Shown: in pieces, positions 9,703 to 19,127 of the stretch
Layout of the letters: every line of letters starts with the position of its first letter
Numbering within the stretch: position 1 is the stretch's first letter
Translations under genes and position numbers: made by a program
The notes under the pieces: model-generated
What the model was told of the DNA's origin: nothing
Database searches by the model: none
Seen by the model: the letters and a program-made list of their open reading frames with translations, nothing else
Assembly (NCBI GenBank): GCA_903870165.1
Contig: CAIQBW010000008.1
Span: 1 to 64,000 of the forward strand
Source: an uncultured Methylophilaceae bacterium
GTDB taxonomy: Bacteria; Pseudomonadota; Gammaproteobacteria; Burkholderiales; Methylophilaceae
Length of the DNA stretch: 64,000 nucleotides
Direction: 5' to 3'

Positions 9703-10389
9703 TTACATTACTTTTTTAGCGATAACTTGTATCTGGGCCACTGCTTCATATTTTGTTTGATCCATGGGCACTTGAAAATGCTTAAAAGCATATTGATCAA
9801 TCATCTTTTTTAGCTTTTGGCGCTTTATTGGGTTGAGTTTTACCAAAATTTTAGTGATTAGCTTGAACCAGAAAGGCTTTGTGCCTATGGTCACCGAGGG
9901 GTTGAACTGAAGGTTGTAGTCATAAAATGCATCCTGTCTCTCTGAAGATATGACTTCTAAGTTGGGTAGCGATTCGAATAGCTTGTGAATGTTGTGAGAA
10001 ACTGGAGACCAGCTTGTACTTTCATTAAGCCTAAAAGTGTTTTTATGATCGGAATTGAAATTGCTAGGCCATATCCCTTGTTCATATAGATTTTCATCTG
10101 GCACAACAATAATCATGTATCCGGTAGGTTTTACTAGCTCCCACCATTCTTTTAGTGCGCTTTTGGGATCAAACATATGTTCTAGACAGTGGCTGCTATG
10201 GACCGTGTCGTAAGATGCTTTTTTTCTATAACTGGTGATAAAGTTTGCATCGCCGTCTTCAATGTCAAATCTTTCCGCCCATTCACAAACTAAATCTTTT
10301 CCAGCGCCAATAACAATTAACTTACCACTCATATATTGTTCGAGGAATTTTGATCCTCTTAGTTTGTTAGTTTTTTCTGTCTCGTTCAT
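9703..10389 (-). CDS. Class I SAM-dependent methyltransferase
   Basis: VIGAGKDLVCEW...YDTVHSSHCLEHMFDPKSALKEWWELVKPTGYMIIVVPDENLYEQG. Confidence 0.75.
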   Translation of the reverse strand: MNETEKTNKLRGSKFLEQYMSGKLIVIGAGKDLVCEWAERFDIEDGDANFITSYRKKASYDTVHSSHCLEHMFDPKSALKEWWELVKPTGYMIIVVPDENLYEQGIWPSNFNSDHKNTFRLNESTSWSPVSHNIHKLFESLPNLEVISSERQDAFYDYNLQFNPSVTIGTKPFWFKLITKILVKLNPIKRQKLKKMIDQYAFKHFQVPMDQTKYEAVAQIQVIAKKVM

Positions 10390-11462
10390 ATAATTTTCTT
10401 TGCCATATTTATTATATTGGATATCTTAATGTCCTCGACACTGCGACTTTGTGACTGGACTGCATATTTTAATAAATGTTTTGGCAATCGCCATATTGGA
10501 TTAATTGTGTTGTTGAAAAGCCCGATTACTGGTGTTTCTGTTGTTGTTGCTAAGTGCATTAGGCCGCCGTCTGCTGCAATTATGAGCGTGGTTTTTTGCA
10601 TTAAATTTCGGCACTCTATTAATGATGTTTTCCCAACAAAATTATGTATTGTTAAACTTACACTTTTAATTGCTTTTGCTTCGGTTAGCCCGTTTGAGCT
10701 TCCCAACAAGATCACATCTTGAATTCCTATGTTTTCAAGCTCTTTTATCAATGCATCCCAGTTAGTAAAAGTTCTGTCTTTATCTACCCCTCCGATTGCT
10801 AATGCTACTGACTTTGAAGGTGAGGGAGTTTTTTTTGTATCATTTGTAAATGCTAATTTTTGTTGGGCGTGTAGCTCTTGATCTTTTGCGCTCAGTTTTT
10901 TTTGCGTTAGCTCAGCAAGTCTTTTTGTTGAAAAAAGCGCTCTGTTTATTTCAGGCCCAGTAAACTCGCCATAAATTGAAATCCATGGTTGATGTCGAGC
11001 ATAAATAATTTTGTGCTTAAGGGCTTTCCATGTGAAATTTGTGATTATTACAAAATCGTACTTTTCTGATTGAATGAGTTTTGGATCGCTCTGGACAGAA
11101 TGAATGTATTTGTCATTAGCAAATAATTGGGCTAAGTGAGCATGTGTGAATAAATCTATTTTGATCCCAAGTTTATAAAGCAAAGACCTTGGAGCTAGAT
11201 CCATTAGGGCATCTCCAATTTGAGGTGCATCATAATACAGCCATAAACATTTTTTATGTTTTTGGGGGTTTATTAAAGTTAATAGGTGTCTTTTTTGATT
11301 TGAAATGACTAAAGGGGTAAGCCTTCTCAATGACCGCCAACCTAACTTCATCAGCCCTTTTTTTGACAACAAGCTACGTTTGTTTGTCTCAATATACTCA
11401 TCAATAGGCGGAGTAATTGAATTAATTGCGCCCCTGATTAACAGTTTTTTTATACACAACAT
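10386..11462 (-). CDS. Glycosyltransferase family 9 protein
   Basis: NLMQKTTLIIAADGGLMHLATTTETPVIGLFNNT, GT9 C-terminal signature. Confidence 0.78.
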   Translation of the reverse strand: MLCIKKLLIRGAINSITPPIDEYIETNKRSLLSKKGLMKLGWRSLRRLTPLVISNQKRHLLTLINPQKHKKCLWLYYDAPQIGDALMDLAPRSLLYKLGIKIDLFTHAHLAQLFANDKYIHSVQSDPKLIQSEKYDFVIITNFTWKALKHKIIYARHQPWISIYGEFTGPEINRALFSTKRLAELTQKKLSAKDQELHAQQKLAFTNDTKKTPSPSKSVALAIGGVDKDRTFTNWDALIKELENIGIQDVILLGSSNGLTEAKAIKSVSLTIHNFVGKTSLIECRNLMQKTTLIIAADGGLMHLATTTETPVIGLFNNTINPIWRLPKHLLKYAVQSQSRSVEDIKISNIINMAKKII

Positions 11463-12730
11463 GTTGGATTTGAGGTGAATTTGATTTTACTTTGATTGGA
11501 TGCGATTGCGACAATTAAGACAAATGCCCATCCTTCCCAATCATTGTGTAATGAGCTATCTGTCAAGCAGTTTAACGCAAATATAGCAGTTGCAGTCATC
11601 GTTAGATTTGCTAGCCACGAGTCAGTGATTGTGCTTGTATTTTTTATGGTGGTGATTATTAGACTGATAAATAAAATAAAACCTATTAAGCCATATTGGG
11701 ATAACTGTGTGAGGTATTCGTTATGAGTATGGCCTCTGCCAAGTGGCGCTAATGGGTCGCTTGTGTTTTGCAGCTGATATTTGAATGATCCGCTCCCCAT
11801 GCCTGTTATTGGAGACTCTTTAAACATGTTCCAGCTTACATTCCAATAGTGGAGCCTCTCTCCTGCTGATGTGTGTATGTCATTTTTGTCTTTGTAGGCG
11901 CTTGTCTCATTGCTGATTGACGATATGCGAACCTTAACTGATGGAATTGCGAAATATGCCGAACTTGTGGCAATTGCAATTATAGTAAGGATGATGGCAA
12001 TGTGTTTTTTTGAGCGTAAGTGTATAAGCGCTATTACTGATAGGGAAAAGAATAGACTTATGAGCGCCATTCTCCCGTATATGAAAAACAGTAAATCGAT
12101 TGCGCATAATGCAACAAGAACAAGTAACGGGGCTCGATATTTTTTGTAGTAAATGCCTCCAAGCAATGAGGCGGAAAATAATATAGACACGTGAAAGCCA
12201 TGAACAATTTGATTGCGCCAATAAACAAGATTTGGAGCCCCATTTTGTGAGATGTTGTACGCAGCATTTTTTCGGAAGAAATTTAAGTACTCTATGACTT
12301 GGCCAAGCCCGAAGCCATCAATCAACGTTGGCAACATAAGGACTATTACGCCGAGGCAATAGCTGATAATTAAAAGCTTTTTTTGCTCGTTCGACTTGAA
12401 TAATGTTAAAAAAACAGGAATGGCAAGTAGTTTTCTGTAGTTCATTAAATCATGTTTTCCAGTCTCCCAGGGGGTAACTGAAAAGCAGGTTTTGATTAAA
12501 ATAAATATAAAAAGTGTTGAGGCAATAATAACTGCTGGTGTTTTAAAGGCGTCTTGCCAATTCTTCAAATAGGGCATGCCTAATAAGAAGCATATGCCCA
12601 TTAAGTAGAAGCCGAAATTGAAAAAACCGTTTGACCATGGAATCCCGAATGCGCACATTAGCGCCATCCAACGGCTTGCAGTGATTAAGTTAGATTGATT
12701 GCTTGAATCGGTAGTCTTTGAGAGGTTCAT
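11450..12730 (-). CDS. O-antigen ligase family protein (WaaL/Wzy-C)
   Basis: Polytopic membrane protein with GERLHYWNVSWNMFKESPITGMGSGSFKY...GHTHNEYLTQLSQYGLIGF. Confidence 0.9.
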   Translation of the reverse strand: MNLSKTTDSSNQSNLITASRWMALMCAFGIPWSNGFFNFGFYLMGICFLLGMPYLKNWQDAFKTPAVIIASTLFIFILIKTCFSVTPWETGKHDLMNYRKLLAIPVFLTLFKSNEQKKLLIISYCLGVIVLMLPTLIDGFGLGQVIEYLNFFRKNAAYNISQNGAPNLVYWRNQIVHGFHVSILFSASLLGGIYYKKYRAPLLVLVALCAIDLLFFIYGRMALISLFFSLSVIALIHLRSKKHIAIILTIIAIATSSAYFAIPSVKVRISSISNETSAYKDKNDIHTSAGERLHYWNVSWNMFKESPITGMGSGSFKYQLQNTSDPLAPLGRGHTHNEYLTQLSQYGLIGFILFISLIITTIKNTSTITDSWLANLTMTATAIFALNCLTDSSLHNDWEGWAFVLIVAIASNQSKIKFTSNPTCCV

Positions 12731-13599
12731 TTTTTGATGTTTACTAGCTTGAAATGATTTTTACTCAAATCGCAATTGAAAATATGTTCCAATTTCATAG
12801 CCCAGCGATGCTTTTTCTCGCGGCTTGTTAGTTGATGATTTTTATCAGGGCTGAAACGCTTTTCTGCTCCATTTTTAAGCCAATCATTAACTATTGATGG
12901 ATGGTCGCCGTTGAAGAGGTGAATTGCTTGAGGATCAATTTGATATCCATTAAAAAGCGGATGATCGTGCTTCCAATATTTGCCTACACGTTCGTTTTTC
13001 TTGCGCATGGCTTCAACACTTCTGACGTGGCCATAGTGATAAATTGGTGCTCCAACTAAAGCTGCTCTTGGGTAACGGCCTTTTTTGTTTTTATCCATCA
13101 CCACAAAATAAAGGCCGTCAGGTGCCCAGCTTCGGATGGTGTTGCGAATAATCCGACATTCTTGTCGATACCAGGCGGGACTAACTGCTACCCAGTCAGG
13201 GCTGCCAAAGAAGTGGTGGTAATCAAACGCAAGGGCCTCTACTTCTGGATTATTGAGATGTTTTTCCATTGACGCTTTAATCTTCGGCAGGTCGTCTTCA
13301 TGTAAGACTTCATCACCTTCAAGATAGAATGCCCAATCGCCAGTGCAGTTGTATTGTGCAATCATTTTTTGCTGTGCATAAACAAAACCACGGTCTTGCA
13401 TTTTCTCATTCCATTTCGTTGGAATGATTCGAATTTTATCTGAGTTGATGGCTTGAATACGCGCTAGCGTGTCATCTTCACTGTCTCCAACAGCCACAAT
13501 AAACTCATCGCAAATTGGAAGGGCGGAGAGGATGCTTTCTATGAAAGGGTAACCAAGAAGTGTGCCGTTTCGGATAAATGTAAAACCGCTGATTTTCAT
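12727..13599 (-). CDS. Glycosyltransferase family 2 (ORF opens at 13650; likely start MKISGFTF)
   Basis: ISGFTFIRNGTLLGYPFIESILSALPICDEFIVAVGDSEDDT; WAFYLEGDEVLHEDD. Confidence 0.8.
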   Translation of the reverse strand: MKISGFTFIRNGTLLGYPFIESILSALPICDEFIVAVGDSEDDTLARIQAINSDKIRIIPTKWNEKMQDRGFVYAQQKMIAQYNCTGDWAFYLEGDEVLHEDDLPKIKASMEKHLNNPEVEALAFDYHHFFGSPDWVAVSPAWYRQECRIIRNTIRSWAPDGLYFVVMDKNKKGRYPRAALVGAPIYHYGHVRSVEAMRKKNERVGKYWKHDHPLFNGYQIDPQAIHLFNGDHPSIVNDWLKNGAEKRFSPDKNHQLTSREKKHRWAMKLEHIFNCDLSKNHFKLVNIKK

Positions 13600-13705
13600 T
13601 TTTATATTTGCGATGGTAAATTTTACCCTTGAGTATACCAAAAATATCAAGCTTAAATCTGGTCAAAAAATAGTCTTTTCCAGCTTGTTCTTGGGGCTGT
13701 TTGAT

Positions 13706-13734
13706 TTGACGATAAGCCCCGCATTGGAGATAAT
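13706..13734 (+). promoter_or_regulatory. Putative sigma70 promoter of edd-eda
   Basis: TTGACG-N17-GATAAT, about 30 nt upstream of the edd ATG. Confidence 0.6.
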
Positions 13735-13766
13735 CAAGGACTATCTCAATCATCTATAGCGATACC

Positions 13767-15581
13767 ATGAAACAAATCCTAAATGAAGTGACCGAACGTA
13801 TCCGTGAGCGCAGTGCGCCTACGCGTTATGCTTATTTGCAACGTATTGAGAAAATGGCTTCGCGTACTCGCGGTCCTGATCGTATGGGCTGTGCCAACGT
13901 AGCCCATGCTTTTGCTGCGATGCCGGCGAATGACAAATTAAGAGTGGTGGCTGAAAAGGCCCCAAATATTGGTATTGTCACTGCCTACAATGAGATGCTT
14001 TCGGCGCATCAGCCTTATGTAAATTTCCCTGAAGTGATTCGTGCAGAAGCCCATAAATACGGGGCTACTGTGCAAGTGGCTGGTGGTGTACCTGCAATGT
14101 GTGACGGAATCACACAGGGTGAGCCAGGCATGGAGTTAAGCTTGTTCTCACGCGATGTAATTGCAATGAGTACTGCCGTTGCGCTTTCACATGACGTATT
14201 TGATGCAGCATTGCTACTTGGTGTGTGCGATAAGATTGTTCCTGGTTTATTGATTGGAGCTTTGCAGTTCGGTCATTTGCCATGTGTGTTCGTACCTTCT
14301 GGCCCTATGAGCACTGGTTTGGATAATACGGAAAAATCTAAGGTGCGTGAAAAATTCGCAGAAGGATTGGTTGGTCGTCCGGAGTTGTTGGCTTCTGAGT
14401 CAGCTGCTTATCATGGTGCTGGTACATGTACTTTTTATGGGACTGCCAACAGTAACCAGATGCTACTTGAAGCAATGGGATTGCATGTGCCTGGTGCGGC
14501 TTTCGTTCATCCACATGATCCGCTTCGCGCTTGTTTAACTCGTGAGTCTGTTCGAGTTGTGCTCGAAAATACTCAGAATAATCGTTATATGCCGATTGGC
14601 CGTATGGTCGATGAGCGTGTGATTGTGAACGCCATTGTGGCTTTGTTGGCCACGGGTGGTAGTACAAATCACTGTATTCATTGGGTTGCTGTGGCGCGCG
14701 CTGCTGGTATTATTATTGACTGGGCAGACTTTAATAAACTTTCTAAAAACACTCCATTGTTAGCACGTGTTTATCCAAACGGTAAGGCCGATGTAAACCA
14801 ATTCCAAGACGCAGGTGGCCCTTCATTTGTGATTCGTGAGTTGGTTGAAGGCGGTTACATGCATGAAGACGTTCAATCTGTCGTAATTGGCGGATTGCGT
14901 GATTACTGTAAGAAACCACAGACAGATGGTAAGAGCTTGAGCTGGGTTGAGTTGCCAGCAGAAAGTCCTGATGAAACAATTTTACGGACAGCATCTAAAC
15001 CATTTAGCGCTTCTGGCGGCTTACTATTGTTGCAAGGCAACCTTGGTCGTTCAGTTATAAAGAGTTCAGCAGTTCCTGAGGACCGTCACATTATCGAAGC
15101 GCCAGCAGTTGTGTTCGATGCGCAAGAGGAGTTGTTAGAAGCTTTTGAGCGTGGCGAATTAGAAAAGGACTTTGTGGCAGTTGTACGCTACCAAGGTCCT
15201 AAAGCGAATGGCATGCCAGAGTTACACAAATTAACGCCGCCATTATCAGTTCTTCAAGGTAAAGGCTTTAAAGTGGCAATTGTGACTGACGGTCGCATGA
15301 GCGGTGCGTCAGGCAAAGTGCCTGCGGCAATTCATTTGTCACCTGAAGCTTCAGCTGGCGGTGCGATTGGTAAAATTCGCACAGGCGACATTATTCGCCT
15401 GAACGTTATTGCTGGTACGTTGAATGCCTTGGTGGATGAAGACACTTGGAAAGCGCGTCAAATTGAAGAGTTGAGTGACTCAAAACGATTTGCAAATTCG
15501 CATGGGATGGGTCGTGAGTTGTTTGGCGGTATGCGTAATAACGTTCTAACCGCTGAAGAGGGTGCAGTCACCTGGTTGTAA
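13767..15581 (+). CDS. edd: Phosphogluconate dehydratase (Entner-Doudoroff)
   Basis: IlvD/Edd family; GGVPAMCDGITQGEPGMELSLFSRDVIAMSTAVALSHDVFDAALLLGVCDKIVPG; followed by eda. Confidence 0.96.
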   Translation: MKQILNEVTERIRERSAPTRYAYLQRIEKMASRTRGPDRMGCANVAHAFAAMPANDKLRVVAEKAPNIGIVTAYNEMLSAHQPYVNFPEVIRAEAHKYGATVQVAGGVPAMCDGITQGEPGMELSLFSRDVIAMSTAVALSHDVFDAALLLGVCDKIVPGLLIGALQFGHLPCVFVPSGPMSTGLDNTEKSKVREKFAEGLVGRPELLASESAAYHGAGTCTFYGTANSNQMLLEAMGLHVPGAAFVHPHDPLRACLTRESVRVVLENTQNNRYMPIGRMVDERVIVNAIVALLATGGSTNHCIHWVAVARAAGIIIDWADFNKLSKNTPLLARVYPNGKADVNQFQDAGGPSFVIRELVEGGYMHEDVQSVVIGGLRDYCKKPQTDGKSLSWVELPAESPDETILRTASKPFSASGGLLLLQGNLGRSVIKSSAVPEDRHIIEAPAVVFDAQEELLEAFERGELEKDFVAVVRYQGPKANGMPELHKLTPPLSVLQGKGFKVAIVTDGRMSGASGKVPAAIHLSPEASAGGAIGKIRTGDIIRLNVIAGTLNALVDEDTWKARQIEELSDSKRFANSHGMGRELFGGMRNNVLTAEEGAVTWL

Positions 15582-15619
15582 AATCATTAACATTAATTAG
15601 AAATTAAAGTAGATAAAAC

Positions 15620-16246
15620 ATGAATACATTAGATTTAGCTAAAGAAGGTCCAGTCATTCCAGTGATCGTGATTAACCGTGTTGAAGATGCGGTGCCAATG
15701 GCTGAGGCTTTGCTCGAAGGTGGAATTAAGGTGCTAGAGGTGACTTTGCGCACATCATGCGCATTGGCTGGCATGGAAGCGATTGCTAAGGCCGTGCCTG
15801 AAGCGATTTTGGGTTCTGGGACTGTACGTAGTAATAAAGATGCACAAGCTTCTAAAGACGCTGGCTGTAAATTTGCTGTTAGCCCAGGTTATACAAGCGA
15901 GCTAGGTCAATTTGCACGTCAAATCGGCTTGCCATTGTTGCCAGGTGTTTCAACAGGCTCAGAAATCATGATGGCGAATGCTGATGATTACTATTTCTTG
16001 AAATTATTTCCAGCAGTTGCAGTCGGTGGTATTAATTTGCTTAAAGGTTTTGCCGGTCCATTTGGCGATGTGAAATTCTGCCCAACCGGCGGTGTAACGG
16101 TTGAGTCAGCGCCACAATTCTTATCATTGCCTAACGTAGTGGTCTGTGGTGGCACATGGCTTACGCCTGCTGATGCCGTTGCGCGTGGAGATTGGGCGCA
16201 CATTACAAAATTAGCAAAAGAAGCTAGCGCAATTAAGCCTGCTTAA
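15620..16246 (+). CDS. eda: 2-dehydro-3-deoxyphosphogluconate (KDPG) aldolase
   Basis: PVIPVIVINRVEDAVPMAEALLEGGIKVLEVTLRT; FKLFPAVAVGG-type Schiff-base lysine; PTGGV. Confidence 0.95.
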   Translation: MNTLDLAKEGPVIPVIVINRVEDAVPMAEALLEGGIKVLEVTLRTSCALAGMEAIAKAVPEAILGSGTVRSNKDAQASKDAGCKFAVSPGYTSELGQFARQIGLPLLPGVSTGSEIMMANADDYYFLKLFPAVAVGGINLLKGFAGPFGDVKFCPTGGVTVESAPQFLSLPNVVVCGGTWLTPADAVARGDWAHITKLAKEASAIKPA

Positions 16247-16272
16247 GTTTGTTATTTTTGAGCTTAAATTGG

Positions 16273-16309
16273 AACCTATATTCAGCAAAACGGCTGGATA
16301 TAGGTTTTT
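16273..16309 (+). terminator. Rho-independent terminator downstream of eda
   Basis: AACCTATATTCAGC-aaaacg-GCTGGATATAGGTT followed by T-rich tract. Confidence 0.7.
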
Positions 16310-16333
16310 GAGTTTTTATCAGGTAGACAATTA

Positions 16334-16990
16334 ATGCGTCCTTTAGCGGATTACAAGACGCTTGTGTTTGATTGCGATGGCGTTGTGCTTAACTCTAATC
16401 AGCTTAAGATACAGGCCTACCATGACGTGGCAATTAAGTTTGGGGCGAGTGAAGTGCAAGCTCAGGCTTTGGTTGATCATCATGTGAATTTAGGGGGAAT
16501 TTCGCGCTATCCAAAATTCGAGTATTTTTTACGCGAGATCATGCAACAGCCAGTTACAGAGCAAGCAATGCAAGCTTTGCTGGATAGCTTTACTGCAGAA
16601 GTAAAACGTTTGCTCATAGACTGCGAAATAGCGCCAGATTTGATGCTTATTCGCGAAGCGAACCCCAGTGCGAAATGGATGATTATTTCAGGTGGCGACC
16701 AAGTGGAACTGTGTGACATATTTAAGCAACGCGGCATTGATAAACTGTTTGATGCGGGGATTTATGGTAGCCCGGATAATAAAGATGTTATTTTGGCGCG
16801 CGAAATAGAAACAGGTAATATCGCCAAGCCAGCTTTATTTATAGGGGATAGTCGATATGATCATCAAGCTTCCACAAATGCTGGTTTGGACTTTGTGTTT
16901 TTGAGTGGATGGACAGATGTTGAAGGGTGGCAAGATTATTGTGCCAGCAACCAAATTGTGGTTTTTAATCACCTTGGTAGTTTGATTTGA
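16334..16990 (+). CDS. HAD family hydrolase
   Basis: LVFDCDGVVLNSN (motif I DxDxV), ISGG, FIGDSRYDHQASTNAGL (motif IV). Confidence 0.85.
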   Translation: MRPLADYKTLVFDCDGVVLNSNQLKIQAYHDVAIKFGASEVQAQALVDHHVNLGGISRYPKFEYFLREIMQQPVTEQAMQALLDSFTAEVKRLLIDCEIAPDLMLIREANPSAKWMIISGGDQVELCDIFKQRGIDKLFDAGIYGSPDNKDVILAREIETGNIAKPALFIGDSRYDHQASTNAGLDFVFLSGWTDVEGWQDYCASNQIVVFNHLGSLI

Positions 16991-17024
16991 GCGTGATCTA
17001 ATTTGAAAAGGCTAAGCTAATTTC

Positions 17025-17759
17025 ATGACGAAATTTACATTACCTAAAAAGCTTTCAGTTGTCGTGCCCGTGCGTAACGAGCAGGATAATGTTGCGCCCT
17101 TAATTGCTGAAATTGATGCTGCGCTTAAAAGCTTTACGCATGAGATTGTGTATGTCAATGACGGTAGCACAGATGAGACCCATTCGCGTTTACAACAATT
17201 GCAAACCCAGTACCCACAACTGCGTATCGTGCGCCATGCCAATAGCTGCGGGCAAAGTACAGCAGTGCGTTCAGGAGTTAAGGCAGCGAAGTATGATTGG
17301 GTTGCAACGCTGGATGGTGATGGTCAAAACGACCCAGCAGATATTCCTAAGTTGATTGCTGCGTTAGAAGAAGATGTTTGGTTGGTCGGCGGAAATCGTC
17401 GTAACAGCAGACGCGATACTTGGATTAAGCGAATTTCTTCGGTAATTGCTAATACAGTGCGATCAAAAATGCTGCGTGACGATACGCCAGATACAGGCTG
17501 TGGCTTGAAGTTGTTCAATAAAGCTGCATTTCTAGATTTGCCTTATTTTGACCACATGCACCGATTTTTGCCTGCCTTGATTAAGCGTGCTGGCGGTCAA
17601 ATTCGTTCTGTGCATGTGAGTCATCGTAACCGCGAGTTTGGAAAATCTAATTACGGTACCTTGGATCGATTGATGGTCGGCATCGTTGATTTGTTCGGCG
17701 TAGCTTGGTTACAACGTCGCGCTAAATTGCCTGTTATTATTGATGAAGAAATCAAATAG
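17025..17759 (+). CDS. Glycosyltransferase family 2 (polyprenyl-phosphate glycosyltransferase type)
   Basis: LSVVVPVRNEQDNVAPLIAEIDAAL; YVNDGSTDET; TLDGDGQNDPADIP; FGKSNYGTLDR. Confidence 0.88.
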   Translation: MTKFTLPKKLSVVVPVRNEQDNVAPLIAEIDAALKSFTHEIVYVNDGSTDETHSRLQQLQTQYPQLRIVRHANSCGQSTAVRSGVKAAKYDWVATLDGDGQNDPADIPKLIAALEEDVWLVGGNRRNSRRDTWIKRISSVIANTVRSKMLRDDTPDTGCGLKLFNKAAFLDLPYFDHMHRFLPALIKRAGGQIRSVHVSHRNREFGKSNYGTLDRLMVGIVDLFGVAWLQRRAKLPVIIDEEIK

Positions 17760-17768
17760 GAAGCATTA

Positions 17769-18131
17769 ATGGAATACGGCATCACGTCTTTTTTTCAGCA
17801 TATAGTCGAGTCTGCCCAGCATTTTTTTAGCACGACATCGCAAGGTGATTTGATTTGGCTTTGCGTGGGCTTGCTCGGACAAATTCTATTTATGATGCGA
17901 TTTATCGTGCAGTGGCTTCATAGCGAGCGCCATCAAAAAAGTGTGATTCCTGTGAGTTTTTGGTACTTCAGTTTAGTGGGTGGCCTAACTGTTCTTCTCT
18001 ACGGCATTCACAAGTCTGAGCCAGTGATTATCCTCGGGCAATTGCCAGGCACCTTTGTTTACGCAAGAAATTTAATCCTCATTAAGCGTCACGAGAAATC
18101 TCAGCGTGAATTACAAAAGGATGTTGCGTGA
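17769..18131 (+). CDS. Lipid A biosynthesis N-terminal (LABN) domain membrane protein
   Basis: [69 protein letters not shown]. Confidence 0.88.
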   Translation: MEYGITSFFQHIVESAQHFFSTTSQGDLIWLCVGLLGQILFMMRFIVQWLHSERHQKSVIPVSFWYFSLVGGLTVLLYGIHKSEPVIILGQLPGTFVYARNLILIKRHEKSQRELQKDVA

Positions 18132-19117
18132 AAATTTTAGTAACAGGGGCCGCTGGTTTTATTGGTCATCAAACTACGCTTAGATTATTAGCGCGTGGCG
18201 ACACTGTGATTGGTGTTGATAATCTCAATGACTATTATGACGTTAGCCTTAAAGAAGCGCGTTTGCAGGACATCGTTGAGCACCCACAAGCAAGTAACTT
18301 TAAGTTTATTAAGCTTGATTTGGCTGATGCATCAGCAACGAAAGCTTTATTTAAAGTGGAGCAACCAGAGCGAGTCATTCACCTCGCTGCACAAGCAGGG
18401 GTACGTTATTCACTGCAAAACCCACACGCTTATGTCCAAAGCAATTTGGTGGCATTTACTAATATTTTAGAAGGTTGTCGTGACAACAAGGTTGAGCATT
18501 TAGTCTATGCGAGCTCATCGAGTGTTTATGGCGGCAATACCAAGTTGCCTTTTAGTGAGCAAGATACTGTAGATCATCCTGTTAGCTTGTATGCAGCCAC
18601 TAAAAAAGCCAATGAGCTGATGGCGCATACTTATAGCCACTTGTACGGTATACCAACCACTGGTCTACGTTTCTTTACCGTCTATGGCCCCTGGGGGCGC
18701 CCTGATATGTCGCCATTCTTGTTTGCAGATGCGATTTTGAATAACAAGCCTATTAAAGTATTTAATCACGGCGATATGATGCGCGACTTCACTTATATCG
18801 ATGATATTGTCGAAGGCGTGGTGCGCGTTGCAGATAAATCTGCAACGCCACAAGCAAATAGCAGTGTGCCTTATCGCGTGTTTAATATTGGCAATAATCA
18901 GCCAGAAAAGTTGATGGACTTTATTGGCATACTTGAAGGCGCCTTCGGCAAAGTGGCCGAAAAAGAATTTTTGCCAATGCAAGCCGGGGATGTCAAAGCG
19001 ACTTATGCTGACACAAGCGCTTTGGAAGCATGGGTGGGCTTTAAGCCATATACGCCATTAAAAGATGGCATTGCTAAGTTTGTGGATTGGTATCAAGCTC
19101 ATTACAATAAGCCCTAG
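18128..19117 (+). CDS. NAD-dependent epimerase, probable UDP-glucuronate 4-epimerase
   Basis: [123 protein letters not shown]. Confidence 0.9.
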   Translation: MKILVTGAAGFIGHQTTLRLLARGDTVIGVDNLNDYYDVSLKEARLQDIVEHPQASNFKFIKLDLADASATKALFKVEQPERVIHLAAQAGVRYSLQNPHAYVQSNLVAFTNILEGCRDNKVEHLVYASSSSVYGGNTKLPFSEQDTVDHPVSLYAATKKANELMAHTYSHLYGIPTTGLRFFTVYGPWGRPDMSPFLFADAILNNKPIKVFNHGDMMRDFTYIDDIVEGVVRVADKSATPQANSSVPYRVFNIGNNQPEKLMDFIGILEGAFGKVAEKEFLPMQAGDVKATYADTSALEAWVGFKPYTPLKDGIAKFVDWYQAHYNKP

Positions 19118-19127
19118 TGTTTTGGAG

